Shown here: piece after piece, positions 63,891 through 64,000 of the stretch
Layout of the letters: each line of letters starts with the position of its first letter
Position numbering within the stretch: the stretch's first letter is position 1
Program-made: the position numbers and the translations under genes
Notes under the pieces: generated by a model
Told to the model about the DNA's origin: nothing
The model's database searches: none
Seen by the model: the letters and a program-made list of their open reading frames with translations, nothing else
Origin: an uncultured Granulosicoccaceae bacterium
Lineage (GTDB): Bacteria > Pseudomonadota > Gammaproteobacteria > Granulosicoccales > Granulosicoccaceae
Direction: 5' to 3'
DNA length: 64,000 nucleotides
NCBI GenBank assembly: GCA_938020525.1
Contig: CALIHW010000003.1
Coordinates: forward strand, 38,438 to 102,437

Positions 63891-64000
63891 TCACTTTCCG
63901 CTCAACAGCCACCGACCGCCACATAGACACTTGCCCGACAGAATTTTAACGTCACGAATTTCACCATTGAGTTCAGCAGCGGGCATTATCTCTGGAGACC
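63891..64000 (-). CDS. C-terminal end of a gene entering from the right edge
   Basis: A minus frame open from 64000 to TGA 63893-63891 codes for 35 residues, ending ILSGKCLCGGRWLLSGK. The gene would be upstream of and codirectional with the WecG-type gene. The family cannot be told from so short a stretch. It is supported only by openness and gene order. Confidence 0.35.
   Translation of the reverse strand, partial: SPEIMPAAELNGEIRDVKILSGKCLCGGRWLLSGK

Overview
The window looks like a chromosomal segment of a free-living gammaproteobacterium, probably marine and heterotrophic. Support comes from a gammaproteobacterial housekeeping set (rnt, grxD, hrpA, priA, hemH, argD-argF, birA, sodB, galE), moderate GC by eye, and type IV pilus and polysaccharide genes. 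Genus cannot be fixed from the sequence; an Arenicella/Granulosicoccus-like lineage is only a guess. There is no rRNA, tRNA, prophage, CRISPR array or transposase gene. Mobile DNA is limited to two small non-coding inverted-repeat elements (3635-3816 and 57669-57835, both bounded by CTAG) and one REP-like palindrome cluster (31470-31592).

Layout. 1-2335: telA (cut by the window edge), xpaC, a 48-residue membrane peptide and a thiopurine-methyltransferase-type gene, all on minus, a possible metalloid or envelope stress group. 2547-10885: galE, a Ser/Thr kinase fused to a cyclic-nucleotide-binding domain, a membrane protein, rnt, grxD, argD-argF, and a TfpX/TfpZ-like pilin accessory protein. 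11095-16919: a polyprenyl-phosphate sugar-1-phosphate transferase with a long membrane extension, and a 1332-residue lipoprotein made of about a dozen cadherin/Ig-like repeats. 17081-23235: birA, a lytic transglycosylase, a deaminase, a YHS-domain gene interrupted by an in-frame stop, chaC with a two-gene aconitase X, and sodB.

23303-38981 is the most coherent metabolic block. It holds the molybdate transporter genes modC, modB and modA on alternating strands, a lone molybdo-flavoprotein FAD subunit, a CaiB/BaiF CoA-transferase, xylose isomerase, a fused MoeA-like/MobA-like cofactor protein, formate-tetrahydrofolate ligase, a two-subunit NAD-type formate dehydrogenase (its diaphorase is a NuoE-NuoF fusion) and a LysR regulator. 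Molybdate uptake, cofactor maturation and formate/C1 oxidation therefore sit together.

39036-50259: a quinone oxidoreductase, the otnK-otnC four-carbon sugar-acid pair, a Nudix hydrolase, a Tat-exported dienelactone hydrolase, a lipoprotein, and a three-gene operon for a 2-oxoacid:ferredoxin oxidoreductase with a GltD-like flavoprotein carrying two [4Fe-4S] clusters. 50697-53265: an SGNH-type lipoprotein, an acyltransferase-3 and a second SGNH protein, probably for glycan O-acylation. 53722-64000: hrpA, a SPOR-domain protein, priA, hemH, a WecG/TagA glycosyltransferase and the tail of one more gene.

The points I would check first are the interrupted YHS gene, the element inserted exactly at the SPOR-protein stop codon, the nested palindromes at 31470-31592, the orphan FAD subunit, and the telA-xpaC-small ORF group. 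No finding amounts to a demonstrated new system.
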